Assembly (NCBI RefSeq): GCF_030268685.1
Contig: NZ_BSRQ01000001.1
Span: forward strand, 1 to 64,000
Length of the DNA stretch: 64,000 nt
Direction: 5' to 3'
DNA from: Microtetraspora sp. NBRC 13810
GTDB taxonomy: Bacteria > Actinomycetota > Actinomycetes > Streptosporangiales > Streptosporangiaceae
Shown: positions 36,388 through 45,227 of the stretch, in pieces
How the letters are laid out: each line of letters begins with the position of its first letter
How positions within the stretch are numbered: position 1 is the stretch's first letter
The notes under the pieces: generated by a model
The model's database searches: none
Seen by the model: the letters and a program-made list of their open reading frames with translations, nothing else
What the model was told of the DNA's origin: nothing
Program-made: the position numbers and the translations under genes

Positions 36388-37335
36388 TCACACCTTCTCC
36401 TTCAGGGCGAGCAGGGCGATCAGGTCGTAGACGACGTGCGAGGCGGCGACCGAGGTGATCTCGGCGTGGTCGTAGGCGGGCGCCACCTCCACCACGTCGG
36501 CGCCGACGAGGTTGCCGCCGGCCAGGCCGCGCAGGATCTCCAGCAGCTCGCGGCTGGTGAGCCCGCCCGCCTCCGGGGTGCCGGTGCCGGGGGCGTGCGC
36601 CGGGTCGAGCACGTCGATGTCCACCGAGACGTAGAGCGGCCGGTCGCCCACGCGTTGCCGCAGCGCGTCCACCACCTCGTCCACCCCGCGGCGCATCACG
36701 TCGGCGCTGGTCACGATGCCGAAGCCGAGCCGCCGGTCCTCGTCGAGATCCTTCTTGTCGTAGAGCGGGCCGCGGATGCCGATGTGGCTGAGCGCCTCGG
36801 TGTCGACGACGCCCTCCTCGACCGCCCGCCGGAACGGCGTGCCGTGGGTGTAGGCGGCGCCGAAGTAGGTGTCCCAGGTGTCCAGGTGCGCATCGAAGTG
36901 CACCAGGGCGACCGGGCCGTGCTCGCGGGCCACGGCGCGCAGCAGCGGGAGCGCGATCGTGTGGTCGCCGCCGATGGTCACCATCCGCGCGCCGGCGCCG
37001 AGGATCTCGCCGGCCGCGTGCTCGACGGTCTCGATGGCCTCGCCGATGTCGAACGGGTTGCACGCGATGTCGCCCGCGTCCGCCACCTGGACGGCGGCGA
37101 AGGGGGCGACGTCGAGGGCCGGGTGGTAGGCCCGGAGCAGGCGGCTCACCTCGCGCACCGCGGAGGGGCCGAACCGGGCGCCCGGCCGGTAGGAGACGCC
37201 GCTGTCGAACGGCACGCCCGCCACGGCCACGGCGCAGTGTTCCACCTGGTCCAGACGGGGCAGCCGGGCGAATGTGGCAGGTCCTGCGAAACGGGGTATG
37301 AGGGAGGAGTCAGCGGGCCCACGGGGCTCGGACAT
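36388..37335 (-). CDS. speB: Agmatinase (ureohydrolase)
   Basis: 315 residues. All Mn-binding motifs are intact: GGDH (H125), DAHLDTWD (D148, H150, D152) and [16 protein letters not shown] (D239, D241). PEAGG follows. The enzyme hydrolyses agmatine to putrescine and urea, feeding the adjacent putrescine pathway. Guanidinobutyrase is a related alternative. It is divergent from a PucR regulator. Confidence 0.9.
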   Translation of the reverse strand: MSEPRGPADSSLIPRFAGPATFARLPRLDQVEHCAVAVAGVPFDSGVSYRPGARFGPSAVREVSRLLRAYHPALDVAPFAAVQVADAGDIACNPFDIGEAIETVEHAAGEILGAGARMVTIGGDHTIALPLLRAVAREHGPVALVHFDAHLDTWDTYFGAAYTHGTPFRRAVEEGVVDTEALSHIGIRGPLYDKKDLDEDRRLGFGIVTSADVMRRGVDEVVDALRQRVGDRPLYVSVDIDVLDPAHAPGTGTPEAGGLTSRELLEILRGLAGGNLVGADVVEVAPAYDHAEITSVAASHVVYDLIALLALKEKV

Positions 37336-37537
37336 CTAACAGTCTTCCCTTCGGCTCAGTGCCGAACGCACACCACCGCCCGCGGCAGGCGTTCCCTGCC
37401 GCGGGGTCGGCAACCGGTGGCGCGAGCGCCCGGCCGACCGGCGCGGACGTCACCTGCTGGCCACGTCCGTCGGCGGGCACTCGTGCGGTGGGCACGCTTT
37501 CCCCCGAACAACGGCACACCTTCCGGCTATGCGTGGC

Positions 37538-37562
37538 ACGACCTGCAGGGGGACCAGGTCGT
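37538..37562. promoter_or_regulatory. Inverted repeat between agmatinase and pucR
   Basis: ACGACCTG and CAGGTCGT, perfect 8-bp arms with a 9-bp spacer, in the 299-bp divergent region. A candidate operator for the PucR protein. The rest of this region shows no gene. Confidence 0.5.
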
Positions 37563-37634
37563 TCCTATAGCCGTCGTGTCAGTCTCTGCGCTTTTACTGT
37601 CCCGATACAAGTGGGCTTGTCACGAAGAGTTACC

Positions 37635-39107
37635 GTGTGTCTTGTGGCAGACGACAAACTCACCGTCGCCGAACTGATCAGTTTCCCCGCCCTCCAGCTC
37701 CGGGTCCTGGCGGGCGAGGCCGGCTTGTCCCGGTCGGTCTCCTGGGCGCACGTGAGCGAACTGGGCGATCCGACCCCGTGGCTGCTCGGCGCCGAAGTGA
37801 TCATGACGGCGGGACTGGCCGTGCCGCGTACGGCCGCGCAGCAGCGGGCCTACATCGAGCGGCTCGACGACGCCGGGGTGGCCGCCCTCGCCGTGTCGGC
37901 CGACCTGCACTGCCCGCCGCTGCACAAGGCGTTCTTCAGGGCCGCCGAGGAACGCGGGCTGCCCGTGCTGGAGGTGCCGCTCACGGTGCCGTTCATCGCC
38001 ATCTCCCAGGAGGTGGCGGCGAGCCTCCAGCAGGACGCCAGGCAACGGCTCGGCGCGCAGCTCCAGGTGTTCGGCGCGCTGCGCTGGCTGACCTCGGAGG
38101 ATCTCGACGTCGCCACGTTGTTCCATCGACTGGAGCGGCTGTCGGGGTACCAGGTGTTCCTGTGCACGCCGAGCGGGGGGCCACTGCTGCCGGGGGTGCC
38201 GGTGCCCGACCCGGCCGTGGTGCCGACCTCGTTCGAGATACCGCCGAGCATCCCCGGTGGTTTCGCGCTCCCCGTGCCGGCGCCCGGCGGTTCGGCCGGC
38301 TTCCTGGTGGCGTTCGAGCGTGAGGGCGCCCAGCCGGCCGGGCTCGCGGTGGTGCAGCACATCGCCACAGTGGCGGCCCTCCAGGTGGCCATGCTCCGCC
38401 ACGAACGCGAGGCGCTGCGCCGTGAGGGCGCGGAGACCCTCGCCGAGATGCTCCAGGACATGCTCGACCAGGCCATCGCGCGGCGCCGCCTGCACCGCCT
38501 CGGCCTGCCCCTCGAACGCGACCTGCTGCTCCTGGTGGTACGGCGGGCCGGCGACGACGCCGTGCTCAGGGCGCTCGGCGACCACCCCCACCTGATGCTG
38601 CGCCGCCGCGAGGACCTCTACGTGCTCGCCCCCGACCTCGCGGAGGTGCGGTCGGCGCTCGCCGCGATCCCCGGCGTCGTGGCGGGCGCCAGCCGTCCCC
38701 TCGTCCCCGGCGGACCGCTCAAGGTGCCGCAGCGGGAGGCGGTGTGGGCCGCCAACGAGGCCGCCGAGTCCGGTGAACCGCTGGTCCTGTACGGCGAGGA
38801 CACCGCCGACCGCTGGCTGCCGGAGGACCCGGCCGTGCTCGCCGGCCTGGTGGACCACGTCCTCGGCGACGTGGTGCGCTACGACGCCGACCACGAGACC
38901 CGGCTGGTCGCCTCGGTACGCGCCTGGATGGAACACGACCGCCACCTGGAGAACGCCGCCAGGACCCTGCACGTGCACCCGAACACCCTCGCCTACCGCC
39001 TGCGCAGGTTCGGCGCGCTCACCGGCAAGGACCTCTCCTCCACCGGTGACTTCGCCGAGATCTGGCTCGCCATCCGGGCCGCCACCCACGTCGGCCTCAT
39101 CGACTGA
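37635..39107 (+). CDS. PucR family transcriptional regulator
   Basis: 490 residues. The N-terminal PucR domain begins LTVAELISFPALQLRVLAG, a central GGDEF-like region follows, and the C-terminal HTH_30 domain contains LHVHPNTLAYRLRRF. The GTG at 37635 has GAAGAG six bases upstream. PucR-type proteins activate purine, polyamine (PuuR/ PtrR analogues) or GABA catabolic genes. The divergent agmatinase gene is the obvious target. Confidence 0.92.
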   Translation: MCLVADDKLTVAELISFPALQLRVLAGEAGLSRSVSWAHVSELGDPTPWLLGAEVIMTAGLAVPRTAAQQRAYIERLDDAGVAALAVSADLHCPPLHKAFFRAAEERGLPVLEVPLTVPFIAISQEVAASLQQDARQRLGAQLQVFGALRWLTSEDLDVATLFHRLERLSGYQVFLCTPSGGPLLPGVPVPDPAVVPTSFEIPPSIPGGFALPVPAPGGSAGFLVAFEREGAQPAGLAVVQHIATVAALQVAMLRHEREALRREGAETLAEMLQDMLDQAIARRRLHRLGLPLERDLLLLVVRRAGDDAVLRALGDHPHLMLRRREDLYVLAPDLAEVRSALAAIPGVVAGASRPLVPGGPLKVPQREAVWAANEAAESGEPLVLYGEDTADRWLPEDPAVLAGLVDHVLGDVVRYDADHETRLVASVRAWMEHDRHLENAARTLHVHPNTLAYRLRRFGALTGKDLSSTGDFAEIWLAIRAATHVGLID

Positions 39108-39157
39108 TCCCCGGCGCTCACCGGGCGGGCGGCTCCGTTGGATAGGGTCATCGTCCT

Positions 39158-39976
39158 ATGCGCCTGTCCAATGTGTCCTTCCGATACATGCGGCGCGGCC
39201 CCTGGGTGCTGCGCGAGGTCGAGCTCGATCTGCGTCCCGGGGAGGTGGTGGAGATCGTCGGGCGCAACGGGGCGGGGAAGTCCACCCTGCTGAAGCTGCT
39301 GGCCGGCGCCCTGCGCCCCACCCGGGGCTCCGTCGTGGACCGCCCGCCGGTCGTCGGCTACGCCCCGGACGCCTTCCCCACCGGGCAGCCGTTCACCGTC
39401 GCGGCGTACCTCGCGGCGGTGGCCAGGATCCGCGGCGTGGCAGGCCCCGGGCCGTGGCCGGAACGGCTGGGCATGACCGAGCTCCTCGACCTGCCGCTCG
39501 GCGACCTGTCCAAGGGCAGCGCGCACAAGGTGGGCCTCGCCCAGGCGCTGCTCGCCTCCCCCGGCCTCCTCATCCTGGACGAGCCCTTCGCCGGCCTGGA
39601 CGCGCAGACCAGGGCCGAGCTGCCGGTCATCGCCGGGGAGATCGCCGCGGCGGGCGGCATCGTGGTGGTCAGCGACCACCAGGGCGGACTGCGCGACCTC
39701 GCCTCCCGCCGCCGCCTGTCGGTCGTCGACCACCGGCTGGCCGACGCACCGCCGGAGGCGGAGGAGGCACGGCCGCGGCTGTCGGTCGTCGAGATCCTGG
39801 TCGACTCCGCCGAAGCCCCCGAGCTGACCGCCGAACTCCGCGCCAGGGGCTACGACGCCCACCTGCGCCCCGCCCCGCCCCCGGACGCCCCCGCTGAGGC
39901 GGACTCCCCCACGCCCCCGGACGCCCCCACGGCGGCGGACGCGACCGCCCCGGCCACCACGGAGGTGCACCGATGA
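39158..39976 (+). CDS. ABC transporter ATP-binding protein
   Basis: 272 residues. Walker A is GRNGAGKS, Walker B is LLILDEPFAGLD, and the switch His is in VVSDHQGG. The signature is an unusual LSKGSAHKVGLAQ in place of LSGGQ. The last ~40 residues are an Ala/Pro-rich tail. It overlaps the following membrane gene by 4 bp. Substrate unknown. Confidence 0.87.
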   Translation: MRLSNVSFRYMRRGPWVLREVELDLRPGEVVEIVGRNGAGKSTLLKLLAGALRPTRGSVVDRPPVVGYAPDAFPTGQPFTVAAYLAAVARIRGVAGPGPWPERLGMTELLDLPLGDLSKGSAHKVGLAQALLASPGLLILDEPFAGLDAQTRAELPVIAGEIAAAGGIVVVSDHQGGLRDLASRRRLSVVDHRLADAPPEAEEARPRLSVVEILVDSAEAPELTAELRARGYDAHLRPAPPPDAPAEADSPTPPDAPTAADATAPATTEVHR

Positions 39977-40653
39977 CCGCGACGATGGCGCTCGTCCGGT
40001 TCAAACTGGCCGCCTACGCCCGCTCGCACCGCCTGCTCCAGCCGCTGTTCGCGCTGGTCTGCATGCTCGCGATCTTCTACGGGGCCCCGACCTCGCCGGG
40101 CGGCGAACCGTCCGCGTACGCCGACGCGGCCGGCCTGCTGGTGATCGTGTTCGCCTGGGCGGCGCGCAGCCTGCTGGACACCGAGCCCCCGACGCAGCGG
40201 CTCATCTCGATGACCTCCGCGGGCGGCCCGGGACGCGAGGTGGCCGCCGGGCTGGCCGCCGCCCTCATGGTCGACGCGGCGCTCGCCGCGATCGCCGTGG
40301 CCGTCCCGCTGGCGCACGGCTTCGTCGAGACGCCGTCCGCGGCGGTGATCGCGCAGGGCGCGGCGCTGCACGGGCTGGCGGTGCTGGTGGGGATCGGGCT
40401 GGGCGCGCTGAGCAGCGCGCAGATCATCCCGTCGCCCGCCGCTTCGATGTTCGCGCTGCTCGGCGGCTTCGTCGGCCTGCTGCTGCTCAGCATCACGCCC
40501 GCGGGCCCGCTGCTGGTGCCGATCGTGGGCTGGATGCGCGCCGCCGGGGACGGCGCGCTCGGGGCCATGCTGCCCGCGCTGGCCCTGCCGACCGTGCTGT
40601 GGTCCTGCCTGGCCGTCCTGCTCTACGTACGGCTGCGCCGTACCCGGCCCTGA
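39973..40653 (+). CDS. Membrane partner (permease) of the ABC ATPase
   Basis: 226 residues and about six hydrophobic helices. I recognise no close family motif. Coupling through an ATGA overlap to the ATPase gene makes it the likely transmembrane subunit of a small exporter. It is convergent with rlmN, one base apart. Confidence 0.75.
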   Translation: MTATMALVRFKLAAYARSHRLLQPLFALVCMLAIFYGAPTSPGGEPSAYADAAGLLVIVFAWAARSLLDTEPPTQRLISMTSAGGPGREVAAGLAAALMVDAALAAIAVAVPLAHGFVETPSAAVIAQGAALHGLAVLVGIGLGALSSAQIIPSPAASMFALLGGFVGLLLLSITPAGPLLVPIVGWMRAAGDGALGAMLPALALPTVLWSCLAVLLYVRLRRTRP

Positions 40654-40654
40654 G

Positions 40655-41785
40655 TCACTCGGCGGCGGCGAGCTGGCCGCAGGCGCCGTCGATCTCGCGC
40701 CCGCGGGTGTCCCTGACCGTGACGGCGACGCCGTGCGACTCCAGACGGCGGACGAAGGCCCGCTCGTCCTGCGGCCGGGAGGCGGTCCACTTGGAACCGG
40801 GGGTCGGGTTGAGCGGGATCAGGTTGACGTGCACCAGCTTGTTCTTGATCAGCTTGCCGAGGAGGTCGGCCCGCCACTCCTGGTCGTTGACGTCCTTGAT
40901 CAGCGCGTACTCGATGGAGACCCGGCGCTTCGTCTTCGCCGCGTAGGACCAGGCGGCGTCGAGCACCTCGGCGACCTTCCACCGGGTGTTGATCGGCACC
41001 AGCGTGTCGCGCAGCTCGTCGTCGGGGGCGTGCAGCGAGACCGCGAGCGTGACCGGGAGGTTCTCCTCCGCGAGCTTGCCGATGGCCGGCACGAGGCCCA
41101 CGGTGGAGACCGTGACGCCGCGGGCCGAGATGCCCAGCCCGTGCGGCGAGGGGTCCACCAGCCGGCGCACCGCGCCGATGACGGCCTTGTAGTTGGCCAG
41201 CGGCTCGCCCATGCCCATGAAGACCACGTTGTTCACCCGGCCGGCCCCACCCGGGACCTCCCCGGCGGCGAGGGCGCGGGCGCCGGCGACGACCTGCTCG
41301 ACGATCTCCGCGGTGGACATGTTCCGAGTCAGCCCGGCCTGCCCGGTGGCGCAGAACGGGCAGTTCATCCCGCAGCCGGCCTGGGAGGAGACGCACATGG
41401 TGGTCCGGTCGGCATAGCGCATGAGCACCGACTCGACCAGGGCGCCGTCGAACAGCCGCCACAGCGTCTTGCGGGTGGTCCCGCCGTCACAGGTGATCTC
41501 CCTGACCGAGGTCAGCAGGGACGGCAGCAGCGCGGTGGTGAGCAGATCCCTGGACGCCGCGGGCAGGTCGGTCATCGCGGCGGGGTCGCCGGTGAGCCGC
41601 TCGAAGTAGTGCCGGGAGAGCTGGTCGGCCCGGAACGCCTTCTCGCCCAGCTCCGCGACGGCCGAACGGCGCTCGTCCATGGACAGGTCGGCGAGATGCC
41701 GCGCGGGCTTGGCCCGGCGCGGCGCCACCAGGGTGAGCTGGCCCGCGGCCCTCGGAGCAACGGTCTTCGGATGGTCGGACGACAC
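40655..41785 (-). CDS. rlmN: 23S rRNA (adenine2503-C2)-methyltransferase RlmN
   Basis: 376 residues. The radical SAM cluster is C138-x3-C142-x2-C145 (CGMNCPFC). GMGEPLANY and the C-terminal conserved Cys in [11 protein letters not shown] are the RlmN hallmarks. It methylates A2503 of 23S rRNA and A37 of some tRNAs. Confidence 0.96.
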   Translation of the reverse strand: MSSDHPKTVAPRAAGQLTLVAPRRAKPARHLADLSMDERRSAVAELGEKAFRADQLSRHYFERLTGDPAAMTDLPAASRDLLTTALLPSLLTSVREITCDGGTTRKTLWRLFDGALVESVLMRYADRTTMCVSSQAGCGMNCPFCATGQAGLTRNMSTAEIVEQVVAGARALAAGEVPGGAGRVNNVVFMGMGEPLANYKAVIGAVRRLVDPSPHGLGISARGVTVSTVGLVPAIGKLAEENLPVTLAVSLHAPDDELRDTLVPINTRWKVAEVLDAAWSYAAKTKRRVSIEYALIKDVNDQEWRADLLGKLIKNKLVHVNLIPLNPTPGSKWTASRPQDERAFVRRLESHGVAVTVRDTRGREIDGACGQLAAAE

Positions 41786-41863
41786 TCGTGCACACTCTCC
41801 CTCTGCAGCAATTGTCCCGTCACCCCGCGGAAGGAGGCCGACCGTACTTTAAAGTCCAGTTAT

Positions 41864-42952
41864 ATGGCGATATCGCGCCCGGCCGGCTCCCCGGATGACC
41901 GTGGCGGCGACCGGCTGTGGACGCCGGACGGCGCCGAAGTCGTGCTGTCCGGCGCCAGCCCGTACGGCAGCCGGACCGTGGTGGTCGAACGCGACGAGAC
42001 CTCCTCAGTAGCTTACCTGTGCGGTCCGGGAGGCCAGGTCCACGGAGCTGTGTGGCTGGCCAACCACCGGCCCGCCCCCGCCGTGTCCGATCCCGTCCGG
42101 CTCGGCGCGGGCCTGCCCCCGGTGATGCCGGGATCCCACACCCGGCACCCGTCGGGACGGCCGCCGCTCGGCCGGCTGAGCGTCCTGTGGTTCGAGGAGG
42201 GCGACGGCGTCGCGCTCTACGAGGAGCGGGAACTGCTGGCGGTGATCCCCGGCTGGGCCGACCTGTCCCGCGGCATGCCCGGCTACGCGCGGGACGCGAT
42301 CGGCGAGACGACCTTCGCCTGGTCGCTGACCGAGGCACTGGAAGGTCTCGCCCCGCGGGTCGCCAAGGCGTCCGCCTACTGGCAGTGGCGGCACGCGGAA
42401 GGCGCCTGGACGTCGTTCCAGCAGTTCGTCCTCGGCCACCTGGACGCCAGGGCGGGCGCGGCCGGCCGGTACTGGGACTCCGGCGGCGACCGGCTGCCCA
42501 CCGTCGGCATCACCGAACGCCCGCCGGAACGCGGCCGGGACTACACGATCCTGTCCACCGTCGGCATGAGCTGCCAGCGGATGCCGACCGTGGAGCAGTA
42601 TCTCGACCGGCCCGAGGCCTACGCCCGGATCGAACTCGCCGTCGCCACCCGCGGCGACCCCAGGGACGCGGCCAGGCTGTTCCTGTGGCTGGGACGCTAT
42701 CCCTGGCACTCGGTCACCTGGCTGGGCCACGGCCACACCGCCAAGTGGTACCACGAGCCGGCCACGTTCCCGCTCGGCCCCGGATACCGCGGGGTGGTCA
42801 TGGTCGCCGACCCGCCGGGACTCCCCGCCCTCACCGGCTTCACCTTCGGCGGCGAGGCCGTACGGTGGCTGTGGCTGGCCCCGGTCACCGAGGCTGAGCT
42901 GCACGCCCCCGGCGGCGATCTGCGACTCCCGCCGGACCGGCTGATCTGCTAG
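41864..42952 (+). CDS. Suppressor-of-fused (SUFU) domain protein
   Basis: 362 residues. The C-terminal ~170 residues carry YTILSTVGMSCQRMP and ARIELAVATRG, which fit the SUFU-like domain found in many bacterial immunity proteins. The N-terminal ~170 residues form a separate domain I do not recognise. The start has no good Shine-Dalgarno sequence; AAGGAGG is 27 bases upstream, too far. It is convergent with a small type VII secretion-like locus. A role as immunity protein is inference. Confidence 0.65.
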   Translation: MAISRPAGSPDDRGGDRLWTPDGAEVVLSGASPYGSRTVVVERDETSSVAYLCGPGGQVHGAVWLANHRPAPAVSDPVRLGAGLPPVMPGSHTRHPSGRPPLGRLSVLWFEEGDGVALYEERELLAVIPGWADLSRGMPGYARDAIGETTFAWSLTEALEGLAPRVAKASAYWQWRHAEGAWTSFQQFVLGHLDARAGAAGRYWDSGGDRLPTVGITERPPERGRDYTILSTVGMSCQRMPTVEQYLDRPEAYARIELAVATRGDPRDAARLFLWLGRYPWHSVTWLGHGHTAKWYHEPATFPLGPGYRGVVMVADPPGLPALTGFTFGGEAVRWLWLAPVTEAELHAPGGDLRLPPDRLIC

Positions 42953-42974
42953 TGCCGAGGTCGCATGACGGCCA

Positions 42975-43426
42975 CTAGTTGGAGTCTCTCTGCTTCAAGA
43001 ACGTTTTCTCGAAATCGTCCATTTTATCCGCCAGGTGATCGAACATTTTCGCGAACGTCTCGTTACCTTCGGCCCGTGCCTCTTCCGCCCTCGCGCGATG
43101 GCCCCGTGCCTGTTCCGCGGCCTCAGCCGGAATCTAGCTTCCCTGGTTCTGCGCCTCCATGTCGGCCCCGCGCCGCATCGATGCCGCACCGAGATCGTCC
43201 TCGCCCGCACGGCCGAACCATCCTGGCCGGGTCACGAGTCGATGGAAGATCTCGGCCAGGGTGCGATTCGTCCCCTGGCCGACCTCGCGCAGGACCAGAC
43301 CCATCTTGCCTCGCCCCCTGAAGAGCTCGGCCTGGGCCCGCGCGGGGCCGGTCGGACCGCCCATCAGGAACGCCGTGTGCGGGCGTCCATCACGGGCTGC
43401 ACCTGGCCGGGCACGACGATGTTCAC
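42975..43426 (-). pseudogene. Broken gene downstream of the type VII secretion-like protein (frameshift plus internal stop)
   Basis: A GTG start (43426) with an excellent GGAGGAG site overlaps the upstream stop codon by 4 bp (GTGA). The frame shifts after about 15 codons, near 43378-43384; restoring one base joins it to a coding-like frame beginning HTAFLMGGPTGPARAQ. That frame meets an in-frame TAG at 43134-43136. It then continues in the same frame as a charged helical tail ending EKTFLKQRDSN at 42977. The repaired product would be about 150 residues. Either this is a decayed gene, or a 76-residue protein restarts at the ATG that overlaps the early TGA. Confidence 0.6.
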
Positions 43427-43722
43427 AGCTCCTCCTGCAGTCGCCGGGCCGCCTGCGAGCCCGCGTCCTCGGCGTCGCGGACACGGCTCGCCGCCACGTC
43501 CATCTGGTCGCCGGTCTCCGCGATCAGCGCGCCCAGTCGGTCGCGCACCTCCTGCCAGGGACACGCCTCGACCGTGGCCGCGAACCCGGCGACCAGCCCG
43601 ACGTCACCCCAGGAGGAGCCGATCGGCCCGCCGGCTCCCGCCTGATAGTCCTCACCATGCACGGTCACCATCCGTGAGGAATGACGGAAACCGACATGAT
43701 CAAGCCATAGTTCTTCACCCAT
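43423..43722 (-). CDS. Small type VII secretion (ESX-target-like) protein
   Basis: 99 residues, largely helical in the second half (AATVEACPWQEVRDRLGALI, then DQMDVAASRVRDAEDAGS). This size and pattern resemble actinobacterial ESX-secretion-associated proteins encoded next to YbaB homologues. It is coupled to the broken gene by a 4-bp overlap. It is divergent from the two YbaB genes. The assignment is by pattern and context. Confidence 0.55.
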   Translation of the reverse strand: MGEELWLDHVGFRHSSRMVTVHGEDYQAGAGGPIGSSWGDVGLVAGFAATVEACPWQEVRDRLGALIAETGDQMDVAASRVRDAEDAGSQAARRLQEEL

Positions 43723-43826
43723 GTGATCAACGTTAGCGAGGGGACGCCGTAGAATTGTCCGCTTCGGGCGGTTTGGTGAACTCTCGCACCGCCCGCGTGT
43801 TAGGTCTCGTCGCACCGGGAGCATGC

Positions 43827-44219
43827 ATGGCGTACACGTCGGAAGATGATCAGGAGTTGCTCGACCGGTTCATGGCGCAGTCCCGGAGAGCGATGCGCAG
43901 GCTCAAGGAGGCCGAGGCGGCGGCCGGGCAGGTGGTCGGCGAGGGCCACAGCGCGGACGGGCTCATCCAGGTCACCGCCGACGGGCAGGGGCACGTCACG
44001 CAGATCAAGCTCGACCCGCGGGTGCTGCGGCTCGACCGTCCGGCGCTCGGCACGACCGTGCTGGCCGCGATCCAGCAGGCCCAGGCGGACGGCGAGCGTA
44101 AGTCGCGGAAGATCCTGGGCGAGGCCCTCGACGAGACGTCCGCCCTGCCGGCGCCGCTCGACGAGTCCTTCGTCCGCGACCGGGTCGAGCGGGTCGCTCG
44201 CGAGCTCCTCGGAGGATGA
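43827..44219 (+). CDS. YbaB/EbfC family nucleoid-associated protein (copy 1)
   Basis: 130 residues. An N-terminal helix rich in Arg/Glu is followed by the YbaB core VTADGQGHVTQIKLDPRVL and a C-terminal helix. YbaB proteins bind DNA as dimers. This divergent actinobacterial branch is usually linked to secretion or toxin loci rather than recR. GGGAG precedes the ATG at 43827. It overlaps the second copy by 4 bp. Confidence 0.75.
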   Translation: MAYTSEDDQELLDRFMAQSRRAMRRLKEAEAAAGQVVGEGHSADGLIQVTADGQGHVTQIKLDPRVLRLDRPALGTTVLAAIQQAQADGERKSRKILGEALDETSALPAPLDESFVRDRVERVARELLGG

Positions 44220-44593
44220 CCATGTACCCCCTGGAACCGGGTGAGATCCGCGACGACGAGCCGGAGCGGGCCGGGCGGCAGGCCGAGAGGATGCTGGCCG
44301 GGATCGAGGAGGTCGAGGCCGCGCTCGACCAGATCGCCGGGCACGGCGAGGCGGCGGCGGGCCAGGTCACGGTCGAGGCCGCGGCGGACGGCCGGGTACG
44401 GCACGTCGCCTTCGGGCCGCGGGCCGTACGGCTGGACAGCGGAACCCTGGCCGCGGAGCTGCTGACGGCCATCGAGCGCGCCCAGCAGGACGCCGCCAGG
44501 CAGACCGAAGAGCTGATGCGCGAGACACTCGACGACTTCGACCCTCAGGAGGCCCGGACCCTGATCGAGCGCATCACCGGCACTCCCTGGTGA
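44216..44593 (+). CDS. YbaB/EbfC family nucleoid-associated protein (copy 2)
   Basis: 125 residues, a paralogue of the preceding gene with the core VEAAADGRVRHVAFGPRAVR. The overlap (ATGA) implies co-translation, possibly as a heterodimer partner. Confidence 0.75.
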   Translation: MTMYPLEPGEIRDDEPERAGRQAERMLAGIEEVEAALDQIAGHGEAAAGQVTVEAAADGRVRHVAFGPRAVRLDSGTLAAELLTAIERAQQDAARQTEELMRETLDDFDPQEARTLIERITGTPW

Positions 44594-44729
44594 CCGCCAC
44601 GGCCGTCCGGACAGCGGACGGCGGCTCACCCAGCCGAAGCCGGACCGGCCGCCGGTGCTCTGGCCGGAGACGATTCTGCCCTTTCTGCCCTTCTGCCAAC
44701 CTTTTCCGGCACCTTCGCGTTGACGCCAT

Positions 44730-45227
44730 GTGAGTGATCCAACGGAAGACGCCGCGTACGCCGCCTTCGTCGAGGCGGCCTGGAACAGGCACATGGCGGT
44801 CGCCATCCTGCTCACCGGCGACCGTCATCGGGCTGAGGAACTACTCCAGGACTGCCTGGTGCGGCTGTACGTGCGGTGGCGGCGCGTAGGCTCCACCGAC
44901 CCGCATGCCTACCTGCGACGCATGCTGGTCAACGGGAACGTCAGCTGGTGGCGGCGGCGTCAACGGGAACAGCCCACTGCCAGTCCGCCTGATCACGCCG
45001 ATCCACGGTCCGGGCCGTACGAGCCGCACGAGGATCTACGGCGCGCGCTGCTCTCCCTGCCACGCAGGCAGCGCGCCATCGTCGTGCTCCGGCACTACGA
45101 GGACATGACGGAGAAAGCGGTCGCGGCGGCCCTCGGCTGCACAGTCGGCACCGTCAAGAATCAGCACTTCAGAGCGATGGCGCGGCTGCGCACGGCTCTT
45201 CGGGAAAGCCAGGAGGCGGCACGATGA
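44730..45227 (+). CDS. ECF RNA polymerase sigma factor (SigE70 type)
   Basis: 165 residues. Region 2 spans FVEAAWNRHMAVAILLTGD to LYVRW and region 4 contains LPRRQRAIVVLRHYED with TVGTVKNQHFRAM. No anti-sigma zinc motif gene follows; instead it overlaps a single-pass membrane protein gene by 4 bp. The GTG start lacks a clear ribosome binding site and may be leaderless. Confidence 0.9.
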   Translation: MSDPTEDAAYAAFVEAAWNRHMAVAILLTGDRHRAEELLQDCLVRLYVRWRRVGSTDPHAYLRRMLVNGNVSWWRRRQREQPTASPPDHADPRSGPYEPHEDLRRALLSLPRRQRAIVVLRHYEDMTEKAVAAALGCTVGTVKNQHFRAMARLRTALRESQEAAR

